Shown here: piece after piece, positions 5,663 to 5,755 of the stretch | Position numbering within the stretch: the first letter of the stretch is position 1 | Layout of the letters: the number at the start of each line of letters is the position of its first letter | Assembly: GCA_030600865.1 (NCBI GenBank) | Contig: JAUVUS010000183.1 | Span: forward strand, 1-5,755 | Length of the DNA: 5,755 bases | Direction: 5' to 3' | DNA from: Bacteroidales bacterium | GTDB taxonomy: Bacteria; Bacteroidota; Bacteroidia; Bacteroidales; UBA12077 | The notes under the pieces: generated by a model | Seen by the model: the letters and a program-made list of their open reading frames with translations, nothing else | What the model was told of the DNA's origin: nothing | Database searches by the model: none | Position numbers and translations under genes: made by a program

Positions 5663-5755
5663 ATGAAATCTACATTCGCAAAATACCTGGTACTTTTCAT
5701 TATTAGTTTATACACGAATAATATAATAGCTCAAGATAATTCTGTAAAAAATTGC
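5663..5755 (+). CDS. Exported protein, N-terminus only, cut by the window edge
   Basis: An ATG 11 nt after the lipoprotein stop opens a frame that stays open for all 31 codons to the window end. The N-terminus MKSTFAKYLVLFIISLYTNN is a classical signal peptide: Lys2 and Lys7, a hydrophobic core at about 8-17, and a likely signal peptidase I site after IIA (residue 23) followed by QDNS. An A-Q-D/E junction is very common in Bacteroidota periplasmic and outer-membrane proteins. There is no lipobox cysteine at the right place. The mature domain is outside the window, so the product cannot be named. Tight spacing suggests co-transcription with the lipoprotein. Confidence 0.72.
   Translation, partial: MKSTFAKYLVLFIISLYTNNIIAQDNSVKNC

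Overview
The window is AT-rich throughout, with short AT-rich spacers, no clear Shine-Dalgarno sequences, several matches to the Bacteroidota -7 promoter element (TAnnTTTG), and a lysine/isoleucine/asparagine-rich proteome. This points to a Bacteroidota chromosome, probably a Bacteroidales-like or related marine/anaerobic lineage. The assignment is an inference from composition and gene style. No rRNA, tRNA, CRISPR array, insertion sequence or phage gene is visible.

Left part (1-2932, all on the minus strand, so transcription runs from about 2960 down to 1): a compact gene set in the order TetR-family regulator, class I SAM methyltransferase, large GNAT-fold acyltransferase of the YghO/bacterial ceramide synthase-like type, and short-chain dehydrogenase/reductase (SDR, cut by the window edge). 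Spacing is 12 nt (if the TetR frame is restored), 54 nt and 2 nt, with no promoter-like element inside, so this looks like one operon. The methyltransferase resembles, from end to end, the mycobacterial phthiotriol dimycocerosate O-methyltransferase type. The acyltransferase type includes bacterial ceramide synthases, and an SDR could act as a keto-lipid reductase. Together they suggest a lipid-building or lipid-tailoring operon under TetR control, possibly for a sphingolipid-like or other acylated and methylated lipid. The substrate is unknown.

The TetR gene carries an in-frame TAA at 2446-2444. The reading frame continues beyond it for 29 more codons with a normal-looking TetR C-terminus and stops at 2356-2354, so the gene is probably broken by a single substitution, or contains a sequencing error. 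A palindrome centred on a predicted -7 element just upstream of the gene is a candidate self-operator.

Middle (3147-4481, minus strand): a full-length MATE-family multidrug/cation antiporter with its own predicted promoter, separated from the TetR operon by 214 bp with no gene.

Right part (4482-5755): a 264-bp divergent intergenic region, then on the plus strand an uncharacterised lipoprotein and, 11 nt later, the start of a second exported protein (signal peptide visible, cut by the window edge). These two look like an unrelated envelope operon.
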